A stretch of DNA of 7,139 nucleotides from Candidatus Treponema excrementipullorum (GTDB lineage: Bacteria > Spirochaetota > Spirochaetia > Treponematales > Treponemataceae), in assembly GCA_018883625.1 (NCBI GenBank), contig JAHLFV010000132.1, forward strand, positions 1 through 7,139, given 5' to 3'. This document shows, piece after piece, positions 1-5,323 of the stretch; within the stretch, counting starts at the first letter, position 1; every line of letters starts with the position of its first letter. The position numbers were made by a program, and so were the translations under genes. The notes beneath the pieces are model-generated. The model did no database searches and had not been told where the DNA came from. It worked only from the letters and a program-made list of their open reading frames with translations.

Positions 1-26
1 CAGCGTCAGATGTGTATAAGAGACAG
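1..26 (+). other. Nextera (Tn5) sequencing adapter remnant, not genomic
   Basis: These bases match the 3' part of the Illumina Nextera Read 1 transposase adapter. Positions 8-26 are the complete 19-base Tn5 mosaic end (AGATGTGTATAAGAGACAG), and positions 1-7 (CAGCGTC) are the adapter bases that normally precede it. This is untrimmed library sequence at a contig end, not a natural transposon end. The genomic sequence should be taken to begin at about base 27. Confidence 0.97.
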
Positions 27-40
27 CGTATACTCTATTC

Positions 41-64
41 TTTACAGAAACTTGATTCTGTAAA
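41..64. repeat. Perfect 9-bp inverted repeat near the contig end
   Basis: TTTACAGAA (41-49) and TTCTGTAAA (56-64) are exact reverse complements separated by the 6-base loop ACTTGA. Neither side is followed by a T-run, so it is not a convincing intrinsic terminator. It lies beyond the terminator of the three-gene minus-strand cassette. Its role is unknown, and because it is only 15 bases from the adapter junction its wider context is lost. Confidence 0.5.
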
Positions 65-97
65 AGGTGTAATTATATTGTCCTACAAAAGATAATC

Positions 98-127
98 AAA
101 AAAAAATACCTCGTCAAGCTTTGGAGG
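98..127 (-). terminator. Intrinsic terminator of the DUF3990/DUF3791 cassette
   Basis: Read on the minus strand, a short hairpin (CCTC-CAA, loop AGC, TTG, bulge AC, GAGG) is followed by TA and then nine Ts (98-106). It starts 22 bases after the stop codon of the last gene of the cassette. The stem is modest (4 + 3 bp with a 2-base bulge), but the long T-tract and the position support termination. Confidence 0.62.
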
Positions 128-148
128 AGATTTAGTGACCGATATATG

Positions 149-355
149 TCAGTATGACTGGCATGACTTAATATACAAGTCAATATCTTCTACAATGTAA
201 TTATCTCCCGTGGTATGTAGTGCCTCAAAACAAGAATAAATATAATCCCACACATTGTATGTGTTGAATAATTCGCTGACTTGCTTTCCTGTCAGTTGTT
301 TTGCAAATTTATATGTTTCAATACAATGTACTAAAAAAATCCCTGCTTCGCTCAT
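149..355 (-). CDS. DUF3791 family protein
   Basis: A 68-residue protein that begins MSEAGIFLVHCIETYKFAKQ and ends near VEDIDLYI. The pattern FLVHCIE, then GKQVSELFNTYNVWDYIYSC, then EALHTTG, then IVEDID is the signature of the DUF3791 family, which is common in Firmicutes and Bacteroidetes beside DUF3990 genes. There is no signal peptide or membrane segment, so it is probably cytoplasmic. The frame is open upstream to 442, but ATG at 355 is the better start. It lies 2 bases after the stop of the preceding gene and has a GGAGG site (366-370) 10 bases upstream, and the family homology begins there. The 29 extra upstream residues do not resemble the family. It is the third and last gene of the cassette. 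Its molecular function is unknown; a partner or antidote role for the DUF3990 protein is inference only. Confidence 0.88.
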   Translation of the reverse strand: MSEAGIFLVHCIETYKFAKQLTGKQVSELFNTYNVWDYIYSCFEALHTTGDNYIVEDIDLYIKSCQSY

Positions 356-357
356 GG

Positions 358-609
358 TTATGTTTCCTCCGGAATTATAAAGTTTCCGGTTGATTTCTCT
401 TCTGCAAACATATTGAATAAAGTCAGAGGACTGAAATGCCACAGTTTTGTTTCTTCCTGTTCCAATAACGAGTAAACTTTTGAGACGTAAAACTCTTTAG
501 ATGCTGTAATTTCATCATAAGAATACCTTTCCATAATTAAACGGATAATATGAGGAACAATTAAGGTAAGTACTGCTTCAAATTTTTTTTCTTCCACGGT
601 GAACCTCAC
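358..609 (-). CDS. Small acidic conserved protein of the DUF3990/DUF3791 cassette
   Basis: An 83-residue protein of unknown function. It has a hydrophobic helix-like N-terminal half (FEAVLTLIVPHIIRLIMERY), a middle section (EITASKEFYVSKVYSLLEQE) and a C-terminal stretch (ETKLWHFSPLTLFNMFAEEK) ending in TGNFIIPEET. I recognise the general form, short helical proteins ending in ETKLWHxSP-like and EExxTG motifs, as typical companions of DUF3990 genes, but I cannot name a domain. The start is not settled. GTG at 609 overlaps the upstream TGA as GTGA (606-609), a layout that favours translational coupling. A second GTG at 597 would give 79 residues and has a better-spaced GAGG site (604-607, 6 bases away). 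Its stop lies 2 bases before the DUF3791 start. It is probably cytoplasmic and co-expressed with both neighbours; a role as antitoxin or regulator is possible but unproven. Confidence 0.82.
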   Translation of the reverse strand: MRFTVEEKKFEAVLTLIVPHIIRLIMERYSYDEITASKEFYVSKVYSLLEQEETKLWHFSPLTLFNMFAEEKSTGNFIIPEET

Positions 610-1088
610 TCTGATAATGTCCCTATAAACTTCAAATAGCTCAAGGCTTTTTCAGAAGTTAAAACAAGTTGATTGTACAGTTTCTTAATTTTTAAAGCTT
701 CCAAGGTCAATTCTTTCGTTAAAATACCAGAAACATAGAGAGCAAAAGTTGTATAATCGTCGTCATTTGCAACAAGACCATACACAATGTCATGTTTTGG
801 GCCTTTGTAATTGCCAGATCTATTATCTGATACAAAATCAAGCCATGATTCGTTGGGAGATTCAAAATGGAGAACCGAGCATTCTTTAAAGGCTTTTTCT
901 TCGTCAATTTCATATATGCTGACATATTTTCCGCCTTGTTTGCTTCTACGGTAGACTTTTTCTGCAAAGGAAATTGCCTGTTCTTTATTTGTTGTGGTAT
1001 AAAATCCAAAGCCAAAATCTAAAAAGCGGTTTTGTGGGATAAGTTGTGGTTTTGAAACTACTACGTTACTTCCGTGGTATAAAATCAT
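606..1088 (-). CDS. DUF3990 family protein, ADP-ribosyltransferase-like fold (putative toxin or effector)
   Basis: A 160-residue protein with the features of DUF3990. It has an N-terminal LYHGSN (residues 3-8), a glycine-rich DFGFGFYTTTNKEQAISFA segment (24-42), a WLDFV segment (82-86), HDIVYGLVANDDD (99-111) and a C-terminal YNQLVLTSEKALSYLKF stretch (138-154). By family knowledge, DUF3990 resembles the ADP-ribosyltransferase fold. H5, Y30 and Q140 are my candidates for an H-Y-Q type NAD-binding/catalytic triad; this assignment is inference. There is no signal peptide or transmembrane segment, so it should act in the cytoplasm. It is the first gene of a three-gene operon and ends in a 4-base overlap with the next start. 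A strong promoter lies directly against its ATG and there is no ribosome site, so the message may be leaderless. No other Met lies near the N-terminus, and the family normally starts at M-x-L-Y-H-G. Confidence 0.9.
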   Translation of the reverse strand: MILYHGSNVVVSKPQLIPQNRFLDFGFGFYTTTNKEQAISFAEKVYRRSKQGGKYVSIYEIDEEKAFKECSVLHFESPNESWLDFVSDNRSGNYKGPKHDIVYGLVANDDDYTTFALYVSGILTKELTLEALKIKKLYNQLVLTSEKALSYLKFIGTLSE

Positions 1089-1093
1089 AACAC

Positions 1094-1123
1094 ATTATAT
1101 GTAACATTTTTAATAAATATCAA
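1094..1123 (-). promoter_or_regulatory. Sigma-A-type promoter of the DUF3990 cassette
   Basis: On the minus strand TTGATA (1118-1123) and TATAAT (1094-1099) are separated by 18 bases, matching 5 of 6 and 6 of 6 consensus positions. Transcription would be expected to start within 1-2 bases of the ATG at 1088. The region is AT-rich, so a chance match is possible, but the position at the head of the operon supports it. Confidence 0.6.
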
Positions 1124-1238
1124 CAAGGGTAGTAAAGCAACTAACAATTCCGTTTAGTATTTTGTGCATAAAAAAGTTAATATCTCCCTCTTTGTAATTA
1201 TGATTGCGGAGTACAGCACATAAGACTAGGAGTTTTTA

Positions 1239-1267
1239 GGGGCAGCAGAATGGAGATATACTGCCCC
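1239..1267 (-). terminator. GC-rich hairpin downstream of the YeiH-family gene, possible terminator
   Basis: GGGGCAG (1239-1245) and CTGCCCC (1261-1267) form a perfect 7-bp stem with a 15-base loop, 21 bases past the stop of the minus-strand transporter gene. On the minus strand the stem is followed by CTAAAAACT rather than Ts, so it is not a classical intrinsic terminator. It may protect the 3' end, or act with a second pairing: loop bases 1252-1259 are exactly complementary to 1180-1187, which is followed on the minus strand by six Ts (1170-1175). Confidence 0.4.
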
Positions 1268-1288
1268 GTTGTATACGTTATTTGTTTT

Positions 1289-2305
1289 TTACCACAGGTT
1301 CATGGCATACTGTAATATCAGGCTCACCACCGTAATACCTAACCAGCAGGTGGCACCTAAAATTAATGGTTTGCCGCCGGTTTTTACCAGTTTGACTACA
1401 TCGGTGTTTAATCCGATAGCTGCCATTGCCATAACAATGAAAAACTTGCTGAGAGTTTTTAAGGGGTCAAAAACAGATGCTAAATATCCCAAGGAAGACA
1501 CTACTGTTGTTATGACAGATGCTAACACAAAAAACAAAATAAAAAAGGGAAAAATACTTTTCAAAGAAATCTTTGCTTCTGACTTTTCTTTTTTTGCCCG
1601 GATAAAGGCCAGTACCAAGGTAATGGGGATAATAGCCAATGTCCTTGTCAGTTTTACGGTAACGGCTTTATCCAAAGTTTGAGAACCTAAATTCCACATG
1701 CTGTCCCAGGTGGCAGCGGCGGCGGTAACAGAGGACGTGTCATTAACGGCTGTTCCGGCAAAAATACCAAAGGCTTCTCCGCTGGTAGTACTGAATCCCA
1801 AAAGTCGTCCCAGTATGGGAAATAAAATGGCAGCCAATACATTATAGAAGAAAATAACAGAAATTGACTGGGCAACTTCTTCGTCGTTGGCGTCAATAAC
1901 GGGAGCTGTGGCTGCAATGGCAGAGCCGCCGCAAATGGAAGAACCTACACCGATGAGGGTTGCAACTTTTGTGTCTGTTTTAAGAACTTTATGCATCAAC
2001 ACTGCAATCACCAAAGAAGTGGTAATGGTGGCTATAATTATAGGTAAAGACTGTTTACCGGTTTGGAAAACAACATTTAAATTCATGCCGAATCCCAATA
2101 AAATTACTGCCCATTGCAGAATTTTTTTTGAGGTGAACTTAATACCGGCACCGGCTCCTTTTTTGTCTTTCCAGAACAGGGTAATGATCATGCCAAACAG
2201 AATGGCAAAAACGGCACCCCCTACAACAGTCAGCCATTGTCCCAAAAACCACGCCGGAATAGCTATAAGAAAACACACTACAATTCCCGGTAAATTTTTT
2301 TTCAT
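1289..2305 (-). CDS. yeiH: YeiH/UPF0324 family integral membrane protein, putative sulfate exporter
   Basis: A 338-residue polytopic inner-membrane protein of the YeiH/UPF0324 family (Pfam Cons_hypoth698). Family hallmarks in order are LLGFGMNL (69-76), IGVGSSICGGSAIAATAPVI (118-137), FAGTAVNDTSSVTAAA (182-197), VKLTRTL (217-223) and AMAAIGLNTD (293-302). About ten hydrophobic segments are spread along the length, with a charged cytoplasmic-type loop at about 236-249 (RAKKEKSEAK). Length is normal for the family. Homologues are annotated as putative sulfate exporters, a label resting on limited evidence; the substrate is not shown by this sequence. ATG at 2305 was chosen over the in-frame TTG at 2308 because GAGGAG (2314-2319) is 8 bases from the ATG but only 5 from the TTG. 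The gene is transcribed alone, divergently from the ABC importer. The shared upstream region contains an inverted repeat that may be an operator, but no LysR-type regulator gene is present in the window. Confidence 0.93.
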   Translation of the reverse strand: MKKNLPGIVVCFLIAIPAWFLGQWLTVVGGAVFAILFGMIITLFWKDKKGAGAGIKFTSKKILQWAVILLGFGMNLNVVFQTGKQSLPIIIATITTSLVIAVLMHKVLKTDTKVATLIGVGSSICGGSAIAATAPVIDANDEEVAQSISVIFFYNVLAAILFPILGRLLGFSTTSGEAFGIFAGTAVNDTSSVTAAAATWDSMWNLGSQTLDKAVTVKLTRTLAIIPITLVLAFIRAKKEKSEAKISLKSIFPFFILFFVLASVITTVVSSLGYLASVFDPLKTLSKFFIVMAMAAIGLNTDVVKLVKTGGKPLILGATCWLGITVVSLILQYAMNLW

Positions 2306-2395
2306 CAAATTTACTCCTCAGCAGTTACTGTTTCTGTTTTACGGTATACAAAAATGGTATGTATAAAACAGTATAATTTGCTATGTTTTTCTGTT

Positions 2396-2422
2396 ATCAG
2401 GTATAATTTTCCTTTACCTGAT
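2396..2422. promoter_or_regulatory. Perfect 8-bp inverted repeat, candidate operator
   Basis: ATCAGGTA (2396-2403) and TACCTGAT (2415-2422) are exact reverse complements separated by 11 bases, so half-site centres are 19 bases apart, about two helical turns. It lies 91 bases upstream of the YeiH-family start and 69 bases upstream of the -35 box of the importer promoter. The layout suits a dimeric regulator acting on either or both genes. It could also form an RNA hairpin in a transcript. No regulator is encoded here, so the factor cannot be named. Confidence 0.45.
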
Positions 2423-2490
2423 GACATATAGTACATTTTTTATAGATATAAGACAAGAGGGTAGCTTTGTGGAGTAAAAGGTAGTCTTAA

Positions 2491-2520
2491 TTGACATTAT
2501 AAGAGTATATAAACTATAAT
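2491..2520 (+). promoter_or_regulatory. Perfect-consensus sigma-A promoter for the ABC importer operon
   Basis: TTGACA (2491-2496) and TATAAT (2515-2520) match both consensus hexamers exactly with an 18-base spacer. The predicted start is near 2527, which leaves a leader of about 207 bases before the binding-protein ATG at 2734. It is the clearest plus-strand promoter in the region and points at the importer genes. Confidence 0.8.
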
Positions 2521-2650
2521 TATGGTGCTTTATTTTAAATATTGAGTTTTTATACTGTTTTTGTAGTCTTTTTCCGTTTCTTTCGATTGATGATGGAGTA
2601 TAGACTGCCTGTGTGTTGTTTCCGAAAGCAAAAAGATTGCCAAACGTTGA

Positions 2651-2672
2651 CCGAAACTATGTGATTTTTCGG
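2651..2672 (+). repeat. Leader hairpin with a competing upstream copy
   Basis: CCGAAA (2651-2656) pairs with TTTCGG (2667-2672) across a 10-base loop within the predicted 5' leader of the importer operon. A second CCGAAA at 2622-2627 could pair with the same TTTCGG, so two mutually exclusive folds are possible. The stems are only 6 bp, and no known riboswitch is recognised. Confidence 0.3.
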
Positions 2673-2693
2673 CTGTGGGAATATTCACCCGGG

Positions 2694-2720
2694 AAAAGAT
2701 AGTATTACTCAGTATCTTTT
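2694..2720 (+). promoter_or_regulatory. Hairpin abutting the ribosome site of the binding-protein gene
   Basis: AAAAGATA (2694-2701) and TATCTTTT (2713-2720) form a perfect 8-bp stem with an 11-base loop, ending directly against the GGAGG at 2721-2725. It may help keep the ribosome site open, stabilise the 5' end, or act as a weak attenuator. The stem is AT-rich and the T-run is only four bases, so strong termination is unlikely. Confidence 0.45.
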
Positions 2721-2733
2721 GGAGGAACCAAAA

Positions 2734-5187
2734 ATGAGAAAACTTGCAACTGTGTTGCTTGGTGTTTGTTTGTGTGCCGCCGTGCTGGTTTCCTGTGGTA
2801 AAAAAGATACTGCCGATGAGTCTTTATCTTACACCTTTAATGACCACGTTACCGCCCTTGCCACTAACTGGAATCCCCATACTTGGGAAACGAATGCAGA
2901 TGATGTTATCAATCGTTCTTATTTAACATCTCCTTTTTGTATTATTTCTATTAAAGATTCCGAAAACGGTGTATACCAGTGGGTATATGAAATGGCTACT
3001 GCCATTACCGATGTTACTGCAGAAAATCAAAGTGATTTGACAAAGTACGGTGTATCTTTGCCGGAAGGTCAAACTGCAGAAACTACTACAGCCGGTTATG
3101 TGTATGAAATCGCTTTGAATCCCGATGCCAAATGGCAGAACGGCGAAATCATCAATGCCGACAGCTACGTGTACTCCATGCAGCAGTTGTTAAATCCGCA
3201 AATGAAAAACTACCGGGCAAATCTGTACATTGCAGGTGAATCAGCCTTAGCCGGTGCCGAAGCATACTACTATTCCGGCTCTACTGCTTGGATGGACAGT
3301 CAGGGCAAGTATGCCGTTTCCGATTTGATTAAAACAGCTGACGGTTCTTATGCAACTGTTGACGGTATGCCAATAAAAATCTCTACCGGAAAAGAGTTGG
3401 CTTGGTTAGACGGTGCTACACTGTCTTCTATGGTAGATCAGTACGGTGAAGCTATGTTTGATACAGCTTCTTTTGATGCTCTGAAAAAACAGGCTGATTC
3501 CGACGGCTATGTTACCCTTAATGACGAAACCTTGGCTTTGTTGAAAAAAGTAATTACTTTTTCATCTGACTGGGGAGAAACAGAGGCAGAAGCCTGTCAG
3601 TATCTTGTATACGGAAAAACATATCCCGAAACATCTTTTGATACTGTAGGGTTGTACAAGGTAGACGATTATACTATTCGGTATGTTACTCAAAACTATA
3701 TCGATATCAATTATTTCAGAACTTCCTGTACTTCTACATGGCTTGTATACGAAGACTTGTATGAAGCCGGTAAAGATACTTCCGGAAAACTTGTAACTAC
3801 AAACTACGGTACAAAAGTAGAAAACTCCATGTCTTACGGTCCCTATAAATTGGAGTCTATTCAGCCGGACCGCCAAATGGTTTTGGTACAAAACGAAAAC
3901 TGGTACGGTTGGGAAAAACAGGAAGACGGTTCTCTTCTTTCCTTTACCGATTATTTGGTAGACGGCGAACACGTTCAGCGCTGGCAGACAACCAAAATCG
4001 TTATCGACGTTATGGATGAATCTGCCGCAAAACAGGCCTTCTTAAAAGGTGGTCTTTCTGTATGGTCTCCTCCGGCAGAAGAATTGGCAAACTATTCTCT
4101 TTCTGATCAGCTTTATCAGCAAGATGAAACATATACTCTGTCATTTTTCTTTAACACAAACTTAGCTCACTTAAAGGAAATGGACAGATCTAAGGGAAAT
4201 ACTAATTCCGTAGTGCTCACCAACGAAGATTTCCGTCGGGCATTTTCATTGGCTATTGACCGAGATGAGTATGTAACTGCAACTCCCGGTTACAAACCGG
4301 CTTATGCTCTGATGGGTAATTTGTATTTCTACGACATTTACAATGATCCTGAATCTTCTTACCGCAATTCAGAACCTGCCATGGAAGCCGTTTGTAACCT
4401 GTACGGTGTTGAATACGGCCCCGGCACAGCATATGCTACCTTGGAGGAAGCTTATAAATCAGTAAACGGATACAACTTAACAGAAGCTCAGGCTTTGATG
4501 AAAAAAGCTTGTGATCAGTTGGTCAAAGACGGCTTGTATACAGCAGGACAGGATATTGTTATCCGTATTGCTTGGGCTGCCGGTGCCATAACTTCTTCTG
4601 ATAACAATCAGATTGCTTTGATGAATAAGTACATTAACGCCGCTGCTGAAGGTTCCGGTTTCGGAAAAATCACCCTGGAAGGAGTAGGTAACTTGGAAAA
4701 CAGATATGCTGCCGTTCCTTCCGGTGAATATGCCATCGGTTACGGTGCATGGGGTGGAGCTGCTTTCTATCCTTTCCGCAATTTGCAGATATATTGTAAC
4801 AGCGACATGTATGACTTGAATGAAGCTGCCTGTTGGGATCCTTCCGTAGAAAAAACTACTTTAACTGTGGAAGGTAAGCCTGTTACCATGACATGGAAAG
4901 ATTGGTCAGATGCCCTTATCGGTAACGGACCGTATTCTACTGCAAGTAATCAAGTTAAGTTGGAAGTAACTGCTCAGTTGGAAGAGCAGTATTTAAGAAA
5001 GTTTTACAGAATTCCTTTGTGTACTACTACCATTTGTACATTGCTGTCATTCAAAAACAGCTACTATACGGATAATTACAATGTAATGTACAGCTTTGGT
5101 GGCTTGGAATTGATGAAATACCACTACAATGATGCCGAATGGAAAGAATTCCTTTCTACTCAAAACGGTACATTGAATTACGAATAA
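2734..5187 (+). CDS. Family 5 substrate-binding lipoprotein of a peptide-type ABC importer
   Basis: An 817-residue extracellular solute-binding protein of the peptide/nickel type (SBP_bac_5). It should capture substrate, probably oligopeptides, outside the cell and pass it to the permeases encoded next to it. The N-terminus MRKLATVLLGVCLCAAVLVSC is a lipoprotein signal with lipobox LVSC, and C21 is the lipidated residue. Family landmarks are KWQNGEIINADSYVYSM (133-149), VDDYTIRYV (310-318), SYGPYKL (367-373) followed by NENWYGW, and EDFRRAFSLAIDRDEYV (498-514). Typical members have about 500-600 residues. The excess includes about 125 residues between YYYSG (near 181) and VDDYT (310), plus extra segments nearer the C-terminus. 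ATG at 2734 was chosen over the in-frame TTG at 2719 because that TTG overlaps the ribosome site (GGAGG 2721-2725, 8 bases from the ATG). Substrate specificity cannot be read from the sequence. Confidence 0.93.
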   Translation: MRKLATVLLGVCLCAAVLVSCGKKDTADESLSYTFNDHVTALATNWNPHTWETNADDVINRSYLTSPFCIISIKDSENGVYQWVYEMATAITDVTAENQSDLTKYGVSLPEGQTAETTTAGYVYEIALNPDAKWQNGEIINADSYVYSMQQLLNPQMKNYRANLYIAGESALAGAEAYYYSGSTAWMDSQGKYAVSDLIKTADGSYATVDGMPIKISTGKELAWLDGATLSSMVDQYGEAMFDTASFDALKKQADSDGYVTLNDETLALLKKVITFSSDWGETEAEACQYLVYGKTYPETSFDTVGLYKVDDYTIRYVTQNYIDINYFRTSCTSTWLVYEDLYEAGKDTSGKLVTTNYGTKVENSMSYGPYKLESIQPDRQMVLVQNENWYGWEKQEDGSLLSFTDYLVDGEHVQRWQTTKIVIDVMDESAAKQAFLKGGLSVWSPPAEELANYSLSDQLYQQDETYTLSFFFNTNLAHLKEMDRSKGNTNSVVLTNEDFRRAFSLAIDRDEYVTATPGYKPAYALMGNLYFYDIYNDPESSYRNSEPAMEAVCNLYGVEYGPGTAYATLEEAYKSVNGYNLTEAQALMKKACDQLVKDGLYTAGQDIVIRIAWAAGAITSSDNNQIALMNKYINAAAEGSGFGKITLEGVGNLENRYAAVPSGEYAIGYGAWGGAAFYPFRNLQIYCNSDMYDLNEAACWDPSVEKTTLTVEGKPVTMTWKDWSDALIGNGPYSTASNQVKLEVTAQLEEQYLRKFYRIPLCTTTICTLLSFKNSYYTDNYNVMYSFGGLELMKYHYNDAEWKEFLSTQNGTLNYE

Positions 5188-5235
5188 TCTGCGACCTGCT
5201 TGGGCTGTGTCTTTGACAAAAGCCTTTGCAGGAAC

Positions 5236-5272
5236 TGTACAAAACAGGGATTGCTTGTCCCTGTTTTGTATA
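5236..5272 (+). terminator. Strong intercistronic hairpin, probable partial terminator or 3' stabiliser
   Basis: Positions 5238-5250 (TACAAAACAGGGA) and 5258-5270 (TCCCTGTTTTGTA) form a perfect 13-bp stem with a 7-base loop, extendable by a G-U and a T-A pair. It lies 50 bases after the binding-protein stop and 54 bases before the permease start. The T-tract is interrupted (TTTTGTATACTTT), so readthrough is likely. Such structures often leave the binding protein more abundant than the membrane subunits of the same operon. Confidence 0.68.
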
Positions 5273-5283
5273 CTTTAAAAAAC

Positions 5284-5304
5284 GGTTCTAGTTATGCAAG
5301 AACC
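5284..5304 (+). repeat. Small hairpin before the permease ribosome site
   Basis: GGTTCT (5284-5289) and AGAACC (5299-5304) form a perfect 6-bp stem with a 9-base loop, 4 bases before the strong AAGGAGGT site (5309-5316). It could protect the 5' end of a processed permease message or keep the ribosome site unpaired. It may also be chance. Confidence 0.3.
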
Positions 5305-5323
5305 CTAAAAGGAGGTATTTCAT

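Larger units (their letters stand above)
1089..1288. other. Intergenic spacer between the DUF3990 cassette and the YeiH-family gene
   Basis: Two hundred bases without a convincing gene, lying between two minus-strand units. It holds the cassette promoter at its left end and a GC-rich inverted repeat at its right end. The only open frame seen, 19 codons at 1110-1169 on the minus strand, overlaps the promoter and lacks a well-spaced ribosome site. Confidence 0.6.
2306..2733. other. Divergent intergenic regulatory region
   Basis: About 430 bases separate the minus-strand YeiH-family gene from the plus-strand binding-protein gene. The left half is very AT-rich and has an inverted repeat at 2396-2422 and a direct repeat of GTATAATTT at 2371-2379 and 2401-2409, exactly 30 bases apart. 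The right half holds a consensus promoter and a leader of about 207 bases. I saw no tRNA, T-box motif or riboswitch I could name. Confidence 0.7.

Noticed and set aside
8..26. A genuine Tn5/IS50 mobile-element end
   Set aside because: The mosaic end is preceded by the synthetic adapter bases CAGCGTC and sits exactly at the contig edge, so a library adapter explains it.
356..442. Upstream extension of the DUF3791 frame to an ATG at 442
   Set aside because: The extra 29 residues overlap the preceding gene, do not look like the family, and ATG at 355 has a GGAGG site 10 bases away and follows the preceding stop by 2 bases.
719..1015. Minus-strand 98-codon open frame inside the DUF3990 gene
   Set aside because: It lies wholly within a well-supported family gene in another frame and has no recognisable product.
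1110..1169. A 19-codon minus-strand open frame just before the DUF3990 gene
   Set aside because: It overlaps the predicted promoter, and the nearest purine-rich site (GGGAG) is 14 bases from its ATG, too far; likely chance.
2306..2308. TTG start one codon before the ATG of the YeiH-family gene
   Set aside because: GAGGAG is only 5 bases from the TTG but 8 from the ATG, so ATG at 2305 is preferred.
1269..2366. Plus-strand open frames opposite the YeiH-family gene
   Set aside because: They are antisense shadows of a clear membrane-protein gene and have no coherent family pattern.
2590..2664. A 24-codon open frame in the importer leader (starts MMEY, contains three Cys), possible leader peptide
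   Set aside because: There is no ribosome site before its ATGs and no run of one amino acid typical of attenuation beyond a single Cys pair; chance is more likely.
2719..2733. TTG start five codons before the ATG of the binding protein
   Set aside because: The TTG overlaps the GGAGG ribosome site itself, and a normal lipoprotein signal starts at the ATG at 2734.
2527..2733. T-box or known metabolite riboswitch in the importer leader
   Set aside because: No T-box consensus and no conserved riboswitch core could be recognised by eye; an Rfam search would decide.
3562..3972. Minus-strand 136-codon open frame inside the binding-protein gene
   Set aside because: It is antisense to a strongly supported gene with no recognisable domain.
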